From contig JALONH010000023.1 in the NCBI GenBank assembly GCA_025455005.1, positions 1 to 41,516 of the forward strand: 41,516 nt of DNA, in the 5' to 3' direction. Shown here piece after piece: positions 23,085 through 32,980 of the stretch (its first letter is position 1; each line of letters starts with the position of its first letter). Origin of the DNA: Cytophagaceae bacterium. GTDB taxonomy: Bacteria > Bacteroidota > Bacteroidia > Cytophagales > Cytophagaceae. The notes beneath the pieces were generated by a model. It was not told where the DNA came from. It saw only the letters and a list, made by a program, of their open reading frames with translations, and ran no database searches. The translations under genes were made by a program, and so were the position numbers.

Positions 23085-24112
23085 GGCTTTTTTCAATCAT
23101 CATACCGGTTTATAATCGTCCGGAAGAAATGGATGAACTCTTACAAAGTTTAACCTTACAAACATACCAACACTTTGAAATTATAGTTGTAGAGGATGGC
23201 TCAACTAAAGATTGTTCGGCTGTTGTAGAAAAATATAGAACATCATTTTCAGCAATCCATTATTTTAAAAAAGAAAATACAGGACAAGGCTTATCCCGTA
23301 ATTTTGGTTTTGAAAAAGCGTCGGGTGATTTTTTTATTGTTTTTGATTCGGATGTATTACTTCCGGAACATTATCTGGAAGCTGTTAATAGAAGTATAGA
23401 GGTAAATGGATGGGATGCCTTTGGCGGGCCCGATCGTTCACATGAATCGTTTACTCCAATTCAAAAAGCTATATCTTATGCGATGACTTCTCCCTTTACG
23501 ACAGGGGGGATTCGAGGGAATAAAAAACACTTGGGTACTTTTCACCCAAGAAGTTTTAACATGGGTATTTCAAAGTCGGTTTGGGAATCTACGGGTGGTT
23601 ACATCATTACCCGAATGGGTGAGGATATAGAATTCTCTATTCGCATTCTTAGAAGTGGGTTCAAGGTCGGATTAATTGAAGAAGCCTATGTTTTTCACAA
23701 AAGAAGGACTGATTTTATTCAATTTTTTAAACAACTTCATTTTTTTGGTCGTGCTCGGATCAACATTGCTCGATTTTACCCGGAAGAATTGAAACCCGTT
23801 CATTGTATACCGGCTATATTTGTGACAATGGTCGTATTCTTCTTTTTTATTGGTTTAGGTATTCCGGTGATAGGAGCCCTGTATTCCTTTGGTATCATGG
23901 TATTTGCTAGTGTCATTGGTATCGATGCGTCTTTACAATATCAAAACGTAAAGGTTGGATTGTATAGTATAGGGGCAGCCTTTATTCAATTATCAGCTTA
24001 CGGTATTGGTTTTATTTCTGAAGCTTGGTCGGAGTGGAGGAATCCTCAGAAAGAAAGAAATCAGGCCTTGTTGCAACAACGTTTAGCTAATTCCAAACAC
24101 AATAATATTTAG
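23081..24112 (+). CDS. Family 2 glycosyltransferase with C-terminal membrane segments
   Basis: The protein has 343 residues. The GT-A domain shows FSIIIPVYNRPEEM, EDGSTKDCS (about 37-45), FDSDVLLPEHYL (about 87-98, the DxD-type site) and GEDIEFSIRI (about 188-197, the ED base motif). Hydrophobic helices at about 248-285 and 295-320 anchor it. It is the last gene of the operon that begins with the BatA-type gene, with a 4-base overlap upstream and no following gene for 156 bases. The role is probably in surface glycan synthesis; acceptor and donor unknown. Confidence 0.92.
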   Translation: MRLFSIIIPVYNRPEEMDELLQSLTLQTYQHFEIIVVEDGSTKDCSAVVEKYRTSFSAIHYFKKENTGQGLSRNFGFEKASGDFFIVFDSDVLLPEHYLEAVNRSIEVNGWDAFGGPDRSHESFTPIQKAISYAMTSPFTTGGIRGNKKHLGTFHPRSFNMGISKSVWESTGGYIITRMGEDIEFSIRILRSGFKVGLIEEAYVFHKRRTDFIQFFKQLHFFGRARINIARFYPEELKPVHCIPAIFVTMVVFFFFIGLGIPVIGALYSFGIMVFASVIGIDASLQYQNVKVGLYSIGAAFIQLSAYGIGFISEAWSEWRNPQKERNQALLQQRLANSKHNNI

Positions 24113-24205
24113 TTTAGAGGGGAAGTGCACCGATTCTAATTGCACCATTTCTTTCATTGAACTAAATTGAACTCTTAACGATGAAATACGTCGGAATTCT
24201 GTATA

Positions 24206-24247
24206 ATATTACATAGGCCATATTTTTTGACGATAATCATGTAATAT
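24206..24247. promoter_or_regulatory. Inverted repeat ahead of the histidine kinase gene
   Basis: atattacat (24206-24214) and atgtaatat (24239-24247) are perfect inverted copies 24 bases apart, ending 21 bases before the start codon. They could be a regulator site or chance in AT-rich DNA. Confidence 0.3.
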
Positions 24248-24268
24248 AGTGTAATAGTAGGTGGTCAT

Positions 24269-25606
24269 ATGCAACAGGCAAATTCTGTAAAAGAATCCAT
24301 ACAATCTTTATTTCAAGAACAAACGGATGAAAAAGTAAAGACGATTCGTAGATTATTGCCGATTATTGTTCTCTTTAACACGACACTTGTTTTAATTGGA
24401 ATTTACTATAAGGCTCCTTTAGGTTTTTATATTTTAAGTGGTTGTGCTTTTTTACTTTCAGGTATAGTTTTTTTATGTATAAGATATAATAAGTATTTAA
24501 TAGCTTCTATCATCCATATTATAGGCCCACCTGTAATGTTGACCATGAGTTCTATCCTCGCTCATAACAAAATGGGAATAGAGTACTTACTCTATTCTAA
24601 TTATTTATTACCCTTTCTATTTCTAAGAAACAAATGGTCAATATCCTTGTACTTTATACTAGTTTCCTTATGTATTAGTTTAATAGTTATGGATGTTACC
24701 ATAGAAGTATATATGATTGAGGAAGCAACAGCAATTCAACTAAAAAAACCGGTTATTTTCTTTTCATTTGTTTTTTTTGGATTTCTACTGAATGCTTTGG
24801 TTAGAGAATTTTTATTCACTAGACAACTAATGGAAAGTAGTGCTCATGTATTAGAAGCGTATAGTAAAGAGTTAGAGAAAAAAAATGATGAACTCGAACG
24901 AATTTCCTCAATTAAAGACCGTTTTTTATCCATCATTTCACATGATATTCGAAATCCACTCACATCAATACAAGGAAGTATATTACTGCTTCAAAATCAT
25001 CAAATAAAAAAAGAGGAACAAAGTTTTTTATTACGTAAGCTGTATGCTCAAACGACTCAAACTACGTTGTTATTAGATAATATTGTTAAATGGGTACAAG
25101 CTAAAAGTGCAATTCAACAAGTCACCATTACTCGAGTAGTGTTACAGGATGTAATTCTCGATATTCGTAAATTGTTTGATTTGCAGATGTTGGAAAAAGA
25201 AGTCCGATTAATTAGTGCAATTCCGGAAAAAGCAATACTGTATACCGATCGAAATATCATAGCTCTGATTTTACGCAATTTTATTCATAATGCTTTAAAG
25301 TTTAGTCCTGGAGGGAGTGAGATTCTAGTGGAATGGAACGAAACGGAAACGCATTTTACGATCTTAGTTATTGACCAGGGTACAGGTTTGCCATCCCATT
25401 ATACTATTCAAGATGCAACAGAACAAAACATGGACGCATTGATTAAAGAAAAAGGCCATGGTATAGGTTTAGCTCTTTGCCACTATTTTACAAGTTTATT
25501 AGGGGGAAAAATAGAAGCATTCAATAATTCAGATATAGGGGCTACGTTTAGCGTTACCTTACCCAAAATTCCCAATTTGGGAAAAAATGAAGCTCTTGTT
25601 TCATAA
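24269..25606 (+). CDS. Orphan membrane sensor histidine kinase
   Basis: The protein has 445 residues. About six membrane helices fill residues 28-190 with almost no periplasmic loop, so the signal is probably sensed within or at the membrane. A coiled linker (about 195-220) leads to HisKA with the phospho-acceptor in SIISHDIRNPLTSIQGS (His about 229), and then HATPase_c with N box NFIHNALKFSPGG, G1 DQGTGLP and G2 GHGIGLAL. It lacks a receiver domain and no response regulator is adjacent, so the partner must be encoded elsewhere. The gene appears monocistronic, with an inverted repeat in its upstream region. Confidence 0.92.
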   Translation: MQQANSVKESIQSLFQEQTDEKVKTIRRLLPIIVLFNTTLVLIGIYYKAPLGFYILSGCAFLLSGIVFLCIRYNKYLIASIIHIIGPPVMLTMSSILAHNKMGIEYLLYSNYLLPFLFLRNKWSISLYFILVSLCISLIVMDVTIEVYMIEEATAIQLKKPVIFFSFVFFGFLLNALVREFLFTRQLMESSAHVLEAYSKELEKKNDELERISSIKDRFLSIISHDIRNPLTSIQGSILLLQNHQIKKEEQSFLLRKLYAQTTQTTLLLDNIVKWVQAKSAIQQVTITRVVLQDVILDIRKLFDLQMLEKEVRLISAIPEKAILYTDRNIIALILRNFIHNALKFSPGGSEILVEWNETETHFTILVIDQGTGLPSHYTIQDATEQNMDALIKEKGHGIGLALCHYFTSLLGGKIEAFNNSDIGATFSVTLPKIPNLGKNEALVS

Positions 25607-25657
25607 AATGCGGGTGATGTACTTTCTTTTTTTTAGGTTGTAAAATATTCAACCGCT

Positions 25658-26515
25658 ATGAAATCGTTTTTAATTTATTTATCCATCACTTGGATGGGTT
25701 TGTTTTCTGCTTTTGCTCAGAATCGTTTGGAACCCGGAGATATTGTAGTTATTGGCTACACAGCTCGTGATCCGGATCAATTCACCTTACTGGCTTTAAA
25801 AGATATTGATCCGGGGAATATCATCTACATATCTGATGCCGGTTATGATTCGACCTTACGACAATTTCGTCCGGGTGAAGGGTATTTGTCGTATACTGTT
25901 CCTGCTACAGGATGGAATAAAGGTCAAACCATCACATATCCTTCAGATCCGGGATTTGTACGAACCGGTGTGCAAGGTTTCTGGGGGTTAAGTATGGTAG
26001 GTGATCAGTTGTCTATCTTTCAAGGTTCATATGCTTCTCCCGAGTTTCTATTTTTATTGCATACGGGTGAGACCGATTGGCAAACAAGGGTGTTGGACAA
26101 TCAAACCACCTCGCTTCCTCAAGGATTGATCCCTAATCGTACAGCACTGCACTGGAGATTTACAAATGGTTATTTTCAGTGTAGGCCGGAGTGGACTTCA
26201 AAAGAAATGTTTCTGGAAGCCTTGTCGGATAGTACTAGATGGGTATTTTCTAGTCAACGTCTATCTACCTTGCATCCATCTTGTCAAAATACTGTGTTAC
26301 AACTTACACGTTCACCTCATACTCATTTTAGTAGTTTAGAGAATGATAGTATTGAAAGGATTCAAGTAGTAGATGAAGTTGGAAATGTTCTCTGTTCAGC
26401 CTCTTCTATCGAAGAAGTTTGGCGGTATTCGTATTTATTTCATAAAAAATACTGTATTTTCATAGTTTATTATCGTTGGGGAATTCAACGGTTTAAAATT
26501 TATACGGATAGTTAA
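25658..26515 (+). CDS. Secreted protein of unknown function, 285 residues
   Basis: The signal peptide MKSFLIYLSITWMGLFSAFA-Q precedes a domain starting LEPGDIVVIGYTARDPDQFTLLALKDIDPGNIIYISDAGYD. That opening (a GDI-I-y...DPD-f-LL---I--GT-I--TD-gw pattern) recurs at the N-terminus of various secreted and surface bacterial proteins, but I know no function for it. The last 60 residues are not a recognisable T9SS sorting domain. The stop is 2 bases before the next gene, so it belongs to an operon with the NAD(P)-binding protein and the LptF/LptG permease. Confidence 0.78.
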   Translation: MKSFLIYLSITWMGLFSAFAQNRLEPGDIVVIGYTARDPDQFTLLALKDIDPGNIIYISDAGYDSTLRQFRPGEGYLSYTVPATGWNKGQTITYPSDPGFVRTGVQGFWGLSMVGDQLSIFQGSYASPEFLFLLHTGETDWQTRVLDNQTTSLPQGLIPNRTALHWRFTNGYFQCRPEWTSKEMFLEALSDSTRWVFSSQRLSTLHPSCQNTVLQLTRSPHTHFSSLENDSIERIQVVDEVGNVLCSASSIEEVWRYSYLFHKKYCIFIVYYRWGIQRFKIYTDS

Positions 26516-26517
26516 AT

Positions 26518-27198
26518 ATGGCTAAAGCCTTGATCGTAGGGGCTACCGGATTGGTGGGCGCTCAGGTTGTACAAAAGTTAAGCAAAGAGAATAGGTACGA
26601 ATGTATTTATTCTATTCAACGTAAACCATTAGAAAAAGAGTATCCACATGTACAGCAAATTATTATTGATTCTTTAGATACCATTGAAGAGGTAGGCGTC
26701 GATTCTATTGACGATGTGTTTTGTTGTATCGGTACTACCATTAAAAATGCCGGAAGCAAAGAAGCATTTAAGAAAGTAGATTATGATTATCCGGTCAAAA
26801 TCTGCGCTTGGGCGGCTACAAAAGGAGCTAAACACTTACTTGTTATTACCGCTATGGGAGCGGATAAAAAATCCATTTTTTTCTATAATCAAATGAAGGG
26901 GTTACTAGAAGAAACATTATCCAATCAATATTTGATTCCAAGAGTATCGATACTACGACCTTCGTTATTGTTGGGAAGTAGAAAAGAAAAACGCCCTGGT
27001 GAAGCGTTTGCTATTCAACTTTTTACTCTTTTAAACCCTTTATTTATTGGGTATTTAAAAAAATATAAAGGAATAAAAGCAAGTACAGTTGCTCAAGCTA
27101 TGGTTCAAATAGCCCAACATCCCTCCGGCAATCATGTTCAAATTTATCCGTCGGATGTTTTGGAAACTATTGCTAACACTAAGTCTATAGAATCGTGA
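26518..27198 (+). CDS. NAD(P)-binding Rossmann-fold protein (atypical SDR, TIP30/HTATIP2-like)
   Basis: The protein has 226 residues. The nucleotide-binding loop is KALIVGATGLVGAQVV (GxxGxxG at 8-14). DVFCCIGTT (about 64-72) and HLLVITAMGAD (about 101-111) follow the pattern of NAD(P)H-binding atypical SDRs related to human HTATIP2 and to bacterial YwnB-like proteins. The catalytic YxxxK is approximated by FFYNQMKG (Tyr about 122, Lys about 126). Substrate unknown. It is coupled on both sides: 2 bases from the secreted protein gene and a 4-base overlap (GTGA; the permease begins at GTG) with the LptF/LptG permease. Confidence 0.85.
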   Translation: MAKALIVGATGLVGAQVVQKLSKENRYECIYSIQRKPLEKEYPHVQQIIIDSLDTIEEVGVDSIDDVFCCIGTTIKNAGSKEAFKKVDYDYPVKICAWAATKGAKHLLVITAMGADKKSIFFYNQMKGLLEETLSNQYLIPRVSILRPSLLLGSRKEKRPGEAFAIQLFTLLNPLFIGYLKKYKGIKASTVAQAMVQIAQHPSGNHVQIYPSDVLETIANTKSIES

Positions 27199-28655
27199 AG
27201 AAATTAGACCGTTTAGTTTTAAAAGCATTCATTGGACCATTTATCCTAACCGTAATGGTGGTGACGTTTATTTTTTTAACACAAACGATTCTAAAGTATA
27301 TCGATGAACTCGTAGGGAAGGGGCTAGGTTTTATGGATTATGCAGAGCTGATGTTTTACTTTAGTATGAACATACTTCCTGTAGCTTTTCCTTTAGCAAT
27401 TTTACTTTCTTCTTTAATTACGTTTGGGAATTTAGGTCAATTCAATGAACTCACCGCTGTAAAATCATCCGGCATAACTTTGTTAAGAGTGTTGCTTCCC
27501 ATTTTTATTTGGGTAATCGGTTGTACGATTGGTTTGTATTGGTTTAACGATGTGGTGGTACCCAAAGCCAATCTTAAAGCGTATAGTTTATTATATGATT
27601 TAAGACAAAAGAAACCTTCTTTAGATCTTAAACCGGGGGTTTTCTACAACGGTATTCCGGGCTATAGTATTAAAATTTCTCAGAAGTTTGACAACGATTC
27701 TTCGTTGAAAGATATCATGATCTATGACCATACGAAAGGGAGAGGAAATACGGATGTAATTTTAGCAGATTCAGGAAGTATGTACTTGATGAACGACAAT
27801 CAGTACTTAGTTTTAGAATTGTTTAAAGGGCGAAGTTTTTCCGAGTACCAAGGAGACCATAAACATTTTAGCATTTTACATCCGCAGGAATTTATTCGAA
27901 ATAGATTTTATAAAACTAAAATAGTATTCGACTTATCTTCATTCGATTTAAAAAGAACCAAGGAGGAGTTATTTGCCGGAAGCAGACATATGAAAAATCG
28001 AAAAGAGTTGAATGAAGGAATTGACTCTTTGAAAAAGTTATATAACCAAAACCAACAAAATACGGAGCTTTGGTTACAACCGTTTTATAATTTAGTAAAG
28101 ATTCAAGAAGATTCACTTGTTCAAATCACTCGGGATCGTGCTTTACAATACACAATTGCTTCGGATTCACTTGACTATTCAAAAGCAAAACCGGGGCTCA
28201 TAAGAGGACATGCTCAAAGAGCTGCCAATCAGGTCCGATCGATTCGAAATTATTTACAAGGCAACATAGAACGGGAAGACTATTTAAGAAAAGAGATTAA
28301 CATGTTTGAAGTCTCTAAATATCAAAAAATGACACAGTCCATGGCTTGTTTAGTGCTTTTTTTAATAGGTGCGCCTCTTGGGGCAATTATTAAAAAAGGG
28401 GGATTAGGGGTACCGGTTTTGATTGCTATCTTGTTTTTTATATTCTATTATGTTTTTGGACTGACTGGTGAAAAATGGTCAAAAGAAGGGGTAATGCCTA
28501 CCGCCATAGCTATGTGGTTCGGAAATTTAATGCTTTTACCGGTAGGTTTGTTTTTCCTTCGACAGGCTAAAAACGACTCCAGGATACTGGAATCCGATAT
28601 TTACTTGATTTGGTGGGATAAATTAAGGGGTAATTTCATAAAGAAAAAAGGGTAG
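27195..28655 (+). CDS. LptF/LptG-family lipopolysaccharide export permease
   Basis: The protein has 486 residues. It starts KKLDRLVLKAFIGPFILTVMVVTFIFLTQTILKYIDELVGKG, the typical first helix and coupling segment of LptF/LptG. Further helices follow at about 55-80 and 100-122, then a long periplasmic beta-jellyroll region (about 130-375), and three closing helices (about 383-465, including LGAIIKKGGLGVPVLIAILFFIFYYVF). In the LptB2FG complex such subunits lift LPS out of the inner membrane. The start is a GTG overlapping the previous stop. Bacteroidota usually carry two of these genes; the partner is not in the window. F and G cannot be told apart here. Confidence 0.92.
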   Translation: MKKLDRLVLKAFIGPFILTVMVVTFIFLTQTILKYIDELVGKGLGFMDYAELMFYFSMNILPVAFPLAILLSSLITFGNLGQFNELTAVKSSGITLLRVLLPIFIWVIGCTIGLYWFNDVVVPKANLKAYSLLYDLRQKKPSLDLKPGVFYNGIPGYSIKISQKFDNDSSLKDIMIYDHTKGRGNTDVILADSGSMYLMNDNQYLVLELFKGRSFSEYQGDHKHFSILHPQEFIRNRFYKTKIVFDLSSFDLKRTKEELFAGSRHMKNRKELNEGIDSLKKLYNQNQQNTELWLQPFYNLVKIQEDSLVQITRDRALQYTIASDSLDYSKAKPGLIRGHAQRAANQVRSIRNYLQGNIEREDYLRKEINMFEVSKYQKMTQSMACLVLFLIGAPLGAIIKKGGLGVPVLIAILFFIFYYVFGLTGEKWSKEGVMPTAIAMWFGNLMLLPVGLFFLRQAKNDSRILESDIYLIWWDKLRGNFIKKKG

Positions 28656-28657
28656 GA

Positions 28658-28689
28658 TTTGTTCTATACAATTTTAAAGTGTACATTTG
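28658..28689 (+). promoter_or_regulatory. rpsO promoter, Bacteroidota type
   Basis: TTTG (28658-28661), a 20-base spacer and TACATTTG (28682-28689) match the Bacteroidota consensus TTTG-N19/21-TAnnTTTG exactly. Transcription would start near 28696, about 35 bases before rpsO. The -33 box begins just after the stop of the permease gene. Confidence 0.85.
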
Positions 28690-28729
28690 CATGATAATTA
28701 GAGATAAAAAATAAGAAAAAAGAAGAAAC

Positions 28730-29005
28730 ATGTATCTTACAACAGACATTAAGAAAGACATCTTCAAGAAAAACAGTTTAAGTAAAAGCGATAAAGATAC
28801 CGGTTCCGCCGAGTCACAAATTGCTTTATTTACCCACAGAATCAGTCATTTAACAAGCCATTTAGGTACGCACCCTAAAGACTATTCCACTCGTTTAGGT
28901 CTATTAAAATTAGTAGGTCAAAGAAGACGCTTGTTGAACTACCTTCAAAAAAACGATATCAACCGTTATCGTTCCATCGTTAGTCAATTAAATTTAAGAA
29001 AGTAA
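28730..29005 (+). CDS. rpsO: 30S ribosomal protein S15
   Basis: The 91 residues match S15 throughout, with [49 protein letters not shown] covering the rRNA-binding helices and the conserved H-L...H-x-x-D-x-S segment. S15 binds the central domain of 16S rRNA early in 30S assembly. The pairing with pnp directly downstream is conserved in many bacteria. A strong promoter precedes it, and a hairpin lies between it and pnp. Confidence 0.98.
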   Translation: MYLTTDIKKDIFKKNSLSKSDKDTGSAESQIALFTHRISHLTSHLGTHPKDYSTRLGLLKLVGQRRRLLNYLQKNDINRYRSIVSQLNLRK

Positions 29006-29026
29006 TTTCTTGCTTAAAGTATAAGA

Positions 29027-29058
29027 AACAAAGGGGATTCATCTGGATTCCCTTTGTT
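29027..29058 (+). terminator. Hairpin in the rpsO-pnp intergenic region
   Basis: aacaaaggg (29027-29035) pairs with ccctttgtt (29050-29058). No strong T run follows, so it is more likely an attenuator or processing stem than a full terminator; in other bacteria this junction is a site of RNase processing and pnp autoregulation. Confidence 0.5.
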
Positions 29059-29107
29059 AGTTTATTGACCTTTGATTTTTATATTACTTAAACTATTAGG
29101 AAGCAAT

Positions 29108-31279
29108 ATGTCTTATCCCGGATTAAACATTATAAATAAAACAATTACACTACCGGATGGTCGTGAAATTTTTATAGAAACAGGTAAATTAGCCAAACAA
29201 GCAGATGGAAGTGCAGTTGTTCGTATGGGGAACACTATGTTGTTGGCTACCGTTGTTTCTAACAAAGAAGCAAAAGATGGCGTAGATTTCATGCCGCTTT
29301 CTGTAGATTATCAAGAAAAATTTGCCTCTGCTGGTAGAATTCCCGGTGGATTTTTACGTAGAGAAGGAAAGTTATCTGATTATGAAGTTTTAATTTCTCG
29401 TTTAGTAGACCGTGCGATGCGTCCTTTATTTCCGGACGATTACCACGCAGATACACAAGTAAACGTAATTATGATTTCATTTGATCCGGAAGTTCTACCG
29501 GATGCATTAGCTTGTTTAGCTGCTCAAGCGGCTATGTCTGTATCGGACATTCCGTTTAATGGACCGGTTTCAGAAGTACGGGTTATATTTGCTAATGGTC
29601 AATATTTAATAAACCCAACACCTAAGCAAATTGAAAGTGCCGATCTAGAATTAATAGTTGCCGCTACAGAAGATAATATCTTAATGGTAGAAGGTGAGAT
29701 GAATGAGGTTTCAGAAGAAACGATGATTGGTGCTCTAAAGACCGCTCATGAAGCCATCAAAGCCCAATTGTCTGTTTTAAAATCATTAGAACAAACGGCC
29801 GGAAAAACACAGAAAAGAGAATATTGTCACGAGAAAAACGACGATAGTCTGCGTCAACGTATCTACGATGCTTGTTACCAAAAGGCATACGAATTTGCCG
29901 GTCAAGGTATTGCTAATAAAAATGTTCGTTCGGAAGGATTCAAAAAAATCATAAAAGACTTTATTGAAACGCTACCCGAAGATCATACAGAAGATATGGC
30001 TTTAATCGGCCGTTACTATCATGATATTGAAAAAGAAGCGGTACGAAATCAAGTATTAGATTCACGTAAACGCTTAGATGGTCGTGGTCTGGAGGATATT
30101 CGTCCTATTTGGACTGAAGTTAACTATTTACCTTCCGCGCACGGATCGGCTATTTTTACCCGTGGTGAAACACAATCCTTAACTACTGTGACGTTAGGTA
30201 CCAAACTAGACGAACAGTTGATTGATGGTGCCACATTTAATGGTACGAATAAATTTATGTTACACTATAACTTCCCGGGGTATTCAACCGGTGAAGTAAA
30301 ACCGAACAGAGGACCAGGACGTAGAGAAGTAGGACATGGTAATTTAGCCTTACGAGCCTTGAAAAAGGTAGTTCCGGCAGATGCGGAAAATCCATACACC
30401 ATTCGGGTAGTATCGGATATTTTAGAATCGAATGGCTCTTCTTCTATGGCTACCGTATGTGCGGGTGCCTTAGCATTAATGGATGCCGGGGTACCGGTAA
30501 AAGGACCGGTTTCAGGTATTGCCATGGGATTGATTTCCGATGCTAAAACAGGCCGTGTAGCTGTATTGTCAGACATCCTTGGGGATGAAGATCATTTGGG
30601 TGACATGGACTTTAAAGTAACCGGAACGGCAAATGGTATTACTGCTTGTCAAATGGATTTAAAAGTTGAAGGTTTATCATATGAATTGTTAACGGAAGCC
30701 TTATTACAAGCCAAAAGAGGTCGTCTACACATTTTGAATGAGATGAATAAGACCTTGTCTGCTCCAAAAACCGAATTGAAACCTCATGCGCCACGCATAG
30801 TACAAATACAAATACAAAAAGACCAAATTGGTGCGGTAATCGGACCGGGTGGTAAAGTGGTACAAGAAATTCAAAAAGTATCCGGAGCTACTGTAGTGAT
30901 TGAAGAGAAGGATAACTTTGGTTTGGTAAACGTTTTTGCTAAAGATGGTATGTCTTTAGACAAAGCTGTATCTATGGTTAAAGGGATTGTGGCTGTTCCG
31001 GAAGTAGGAGAAATCTATGAAGGGAAAGTAAAATCAATCACCAGTTTTGGTGCATTTGTTGAAATTTTACCCGGTAAAGATGGCTTATTACACATTTCAG
31101 AAATTAAGTGGGAACGCTTAGAAAGTATGGAGGGTGTACTAGAAGTTGGTGAAGAAATAAAGGTTAAGTTAATTGATGTAGATAAGAAAACGGGTAAATA
31201 TAAACTTTCTCGTAAAGTGTTAATTCCTAAACCGGAGAAAAAAGAAGAGCCGGCAAAAACGGAAAATAACGCGAATTAA
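29108..31279 (+). CDS. pnp: Polyribonucleotide nucleotidyltransferase (PNPase)
   Basis: The protein has 723 residues, with two RNase PH domains (about 10-230 and 315-540) around an alpha-helical segment. The catalytic second half shows [31 protein letters not shown] and [31 protein letters not shown] domain ([17 protein letters not shown], about 575-600) and an S1 domain ([33 protein letters not shown], about 635-705) complete it. It degrades RNA phosphorolytically in the 3'-5' direction and can add tails. The start MSYPGLN at 29108 fits the family N-terminus better than the in-frame ATG at 29072, which adds an unrelated hydrophobic dozen. Confidence 0.98.
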   Translation: MSYPGLNIINKTITLPDGREIFIETGKLAKQADGSAVVRMGNTMLLATVVSNKEAKDGVDFMPLSVDYQEKFASAGRIPGGFLRREGKLSDYEVLISRLVDRAMRPLFPDDYHADTQVNVIMISFDPEVLPDALACLAAQAAMSVSDIPFNGPVSEVRVIFANGQYLINPTPKQIESADLELIVAATEDNILMVEGEMNEVSEETMIGALKTAHEAIKAQLSVLKSLEQTAGKTQKREYCHEKNDDSLRQRIYDACYQKAYEFAGQGIANKNVRSEGFKKIIKDFIETLPEDHTEDMALIGRYYHDIEKEAVRNQVLDSRKRLDGRGLEDIRPIWTEVNYLPSAHGSAIFTRGETQSLTTVTLGTKLDEQLIDGATFNGTNKFMLHYNFPGYSTGEVKPNRGPGRREVGHGNLALRALKKVVPADAENPYTIRVVSDILESNGSSSMATVCAGALALMDAGVPVKGPVSGIAMGLISDAKTGRVAVLSDILGDEDHLGDMDFKVTGTANGITACQMDLKVEGLSYELLTEALLQAKRGRLHILNEMNKTLSAPKTELKPHAPRIVQIQIQKDQIGAVIGPGGKVVQEIQKVSGATVVIEEKDNFGLVNVFAKDGMSLDKAVSMVKGIVAVPEVGEIYEGKVKSITSFGAFVEILPGKDGLLHISEIKWERLESMEGVLEVGEEIKVKLIDVDKKTGKYKLSRKVLIPKPEKKEEPAKTENNAN

Positions 31280-31340
31280 TACATTAAAAAACTTATTTTG
31301 ACCGTTTTACGTTATACCTTAGGTGCTAGAAATATAAACG

Positions 31341-32204
31341 ATGAGACAACTTAAAATCAGCAAGCAGATTACCAATCGAGAGAGTCAATCTTTAGATAAG
31401 TATTTACAAGAAATCGGTAAAGTGGATCTGTTAACGCCGGATGAAGAAGTAGATTTAGCGAAACGCATCCGAGATGGGGACCAATTGGCCCTTGAAAAAT
31501 TAACAAAAGCCAACTTGAGATTTGTGGTGTCTGTTGCAAAACAATATCAAAATCAAGGATTATCGCTTGGAGATTTAATAAACGAAGGAAATTTAGGTTT
31601 GATAAAAGCGGCTCAACGCTTTGATGAAACACGAGGGTTCAAGTTTATTTCCTATGCTGTATGGTGGATTCGTCAATCCATACTTCAGGCGTTAGCTGAA
31701 CAATCGCGTATCGTTCGTTTACCGCTAAACCGTGTTGGTTCTTTAAATAAAATTTCCAAAACCTTTTCTGAATTAGAGCAAAAATATGAACGAGAACCTT
31801 CTCCGGATGAGTTAGCAGAAGTATTGGAAGTAACCACAGCGGAAGTTGTGGATACATTGAAAATATCCGGCCGCCATGTGTCCATGGATGCTCCATTTGT
31901 TCAAGGGGAAGAAAATAGTTTATTAGATGTTTTAGAGAACGATGGGGAAGCCTCACCGGACTCTACCTTAATGAACGATTCTTTAAGAAGAGAAGTACAA
32001 CGAGCACTTTCTACGTTAACTCAACGAGAGGCAGATGTTATTACTCTATATTTTGGTCTAAACGGTGAACATAGTATGACATTGGAAGAAATTGGAGAAA
32101 AATTCAATTTAACACGTGAGCGTGTTCGTCAGATTAAAGAGAAAGCAATTCGGCGCCTTCGTCATACAAGTAGAAGCAAAGCACTAAAACCTTATTTAGG
32201 TTAA
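31341..32204 (+). CDS. rpoD: RNA polymerase primary sigma factor, RpoD/SigA type
   Basis: The protein has 287 residues, the short form typical of Bacteroidota, without region 1.1. Region 1.2 is seen in [27 protein letters not shown]. Region 2 is [57 protein letters not shown]. Region 3 includes [10 protein letters not shown]. Region 4.2 has the [30 protein letters not shown]. It recognises the TTTG/TAnnTTTG promoters seen elsewhere in this window. A terminator-like hairpin follows at 32207-32233. Confidence 0.96.
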   Translation: MRQLKISKQITNRESQSLDKYLQEIGKVDLLTPDEEVDLAKRIRDGDQLALEKLTKANLRFVVSVAKQYQNQGLSLGDLINEGNLGLIKAAQRFDETRGFKFISYAVWWIRQSILQALAEQSRIVRLPLNRVGSLNKISKTFSELEQKYEREPSPDELAEVLEVTTAEVVDTLKISGRHVSMDAPFVQGEENSLLDVLENDGEASPDSTLMNDSLRREVQRALSTLTQREADVITLYFGLNGEHSMTLEEIGEKFNLTRERVRQIKEKAIRRLRHTSRSKALKPYLG

Positions 32205-32206
32205 GG

Positions 32207-32233
32207 AAAAGGGGGAATTTATTTCCCCTTTTT
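32207..32233 (+). terminator. Intrinsic terminator after rpoD
   Basis: aaaagggg (32207-32214) pairs with ccccttttt (32225-32233) across a short AT loop, two bases past the stop codon, with further T after the stem. Confidence 0.75.
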
Positions 32234-32334
32234 AATTTTAATTCGGTGAATTTCCCTTATAATTTTTTTCTAAACGCCTTCTTTTATATATTTATACTTT
32301 CTTTTATAACTAACCTTTGATATTTTAAACTTTT

Positions 32335-32928
32335 ATGAAAAAATGTATTTTAACTTTAGTTTCAGCATTAGCATTTCTTTCAGTTAATGCTCAAGTACAA
32401 AATAAAATTTCAGTAAACTTATTTAGTATTCCTGTTCGTACGTTTAACATAGCCTATGAAAGACAAATGAATAATAATATTGGTTTGCAGATGACAGCTT
32501 ATTACTTATTTGGATATAATACAGATTGGGTGGATGAAAGTGGAAACAATAATACAACTAAAAGTTCGGGTTGGGGAGTAATTCCGGAATTTAGATTTTA
32601 TCCAATGGGTAATGGAATAAAAGGTTTTTACATAGGTCCACATGTCAGATACCGTCATTTTGATTTCAGCACTGAAGAAACTCAAACTTTAAGTGGTGCT
32701 CGAAATACGTATGAATCCAATTGGAATCAAATTGGTGGTGGTGTCGTTGTAGGAGGTCAATGGCATTTTGGTAATGCCGTAAACTTCGATATATATGGAG
32801 GACCTGGATTTACTACAAATTCTTTCAGCTATGTCGGTACAGCTAATTCAACGGATTTTGATTCTGGACGTTTAAACGCGGGGAGTTTCTATTTCCGATC
32901 AGGAGTACGTCTAGGCTATTCTTTCTAA
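32335..32928 (+). CDS. Outer-membrane beta-barrel protein (DUF3575-like)
   Basis: The protein has 197 residues. The signal peptide MKKCILTLVSALAFLSVNA-Q is followed by alternating amphipathic strands: FSIPVRTFNIAYERQMNNNIGLQMTAYY, GWGVIPEFRFYPMGNGIKGFYIGPHVRYRHFDF, VVVGGQWHFGNAVNFDIYGGPGF. It ends YFRSGVRLGYSF with a terminal Phe, typical of small outer-membrane barrels. The pattern fits the DUF3575 family common in Bacteroidota. It stands alone between rpoD and the convergent clpX. Role unknown. Confidence 0.85.
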   Translation: MKKCILTLVSALAFLSVNAQVQNKISVNLFSIPVRTFNIAYERQMNNNIGLQMTAYYLFGYNTDWVDESGNNNTTKSSGWGVIPEFRFYPMGNGIKGFYIGPHVRYRHFDFSTEETQTLSGARNTYESNWNQIGGGVVVGGQWHFGNAVNFDIYGGPGFTTNSFSYVGTANSTDFDSGRLNAGSFYFRSGVRLGYSF

Positions 32929-32940
32929 TTCACGTTAAAT

Positions 32941-32980
32941 GCATAAAAAAAGCCTTCTTTTTAGAAGGCTTTTTTTATGC
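32941..32980. terminator. Bidirectional terminator between the barrel gene and clpX
   Basis: A perfect 18-base inverted repeat (32941-32958 and 32963-32980, loop tttt) has a GC core agccttct / agaaggct and A/T runs on either side. Its right arm includes the clpX stop codon (32975-32977). Confidence 0.95.

Noticed and set aside
24206-24247. Inverted repeat before the histidine kinase as a firm operator
   Set aside because: A 9-base AT-rich inverted repeat with a 24-base gap is weak evidence, so it is listed only with low confidence and not as a finding.
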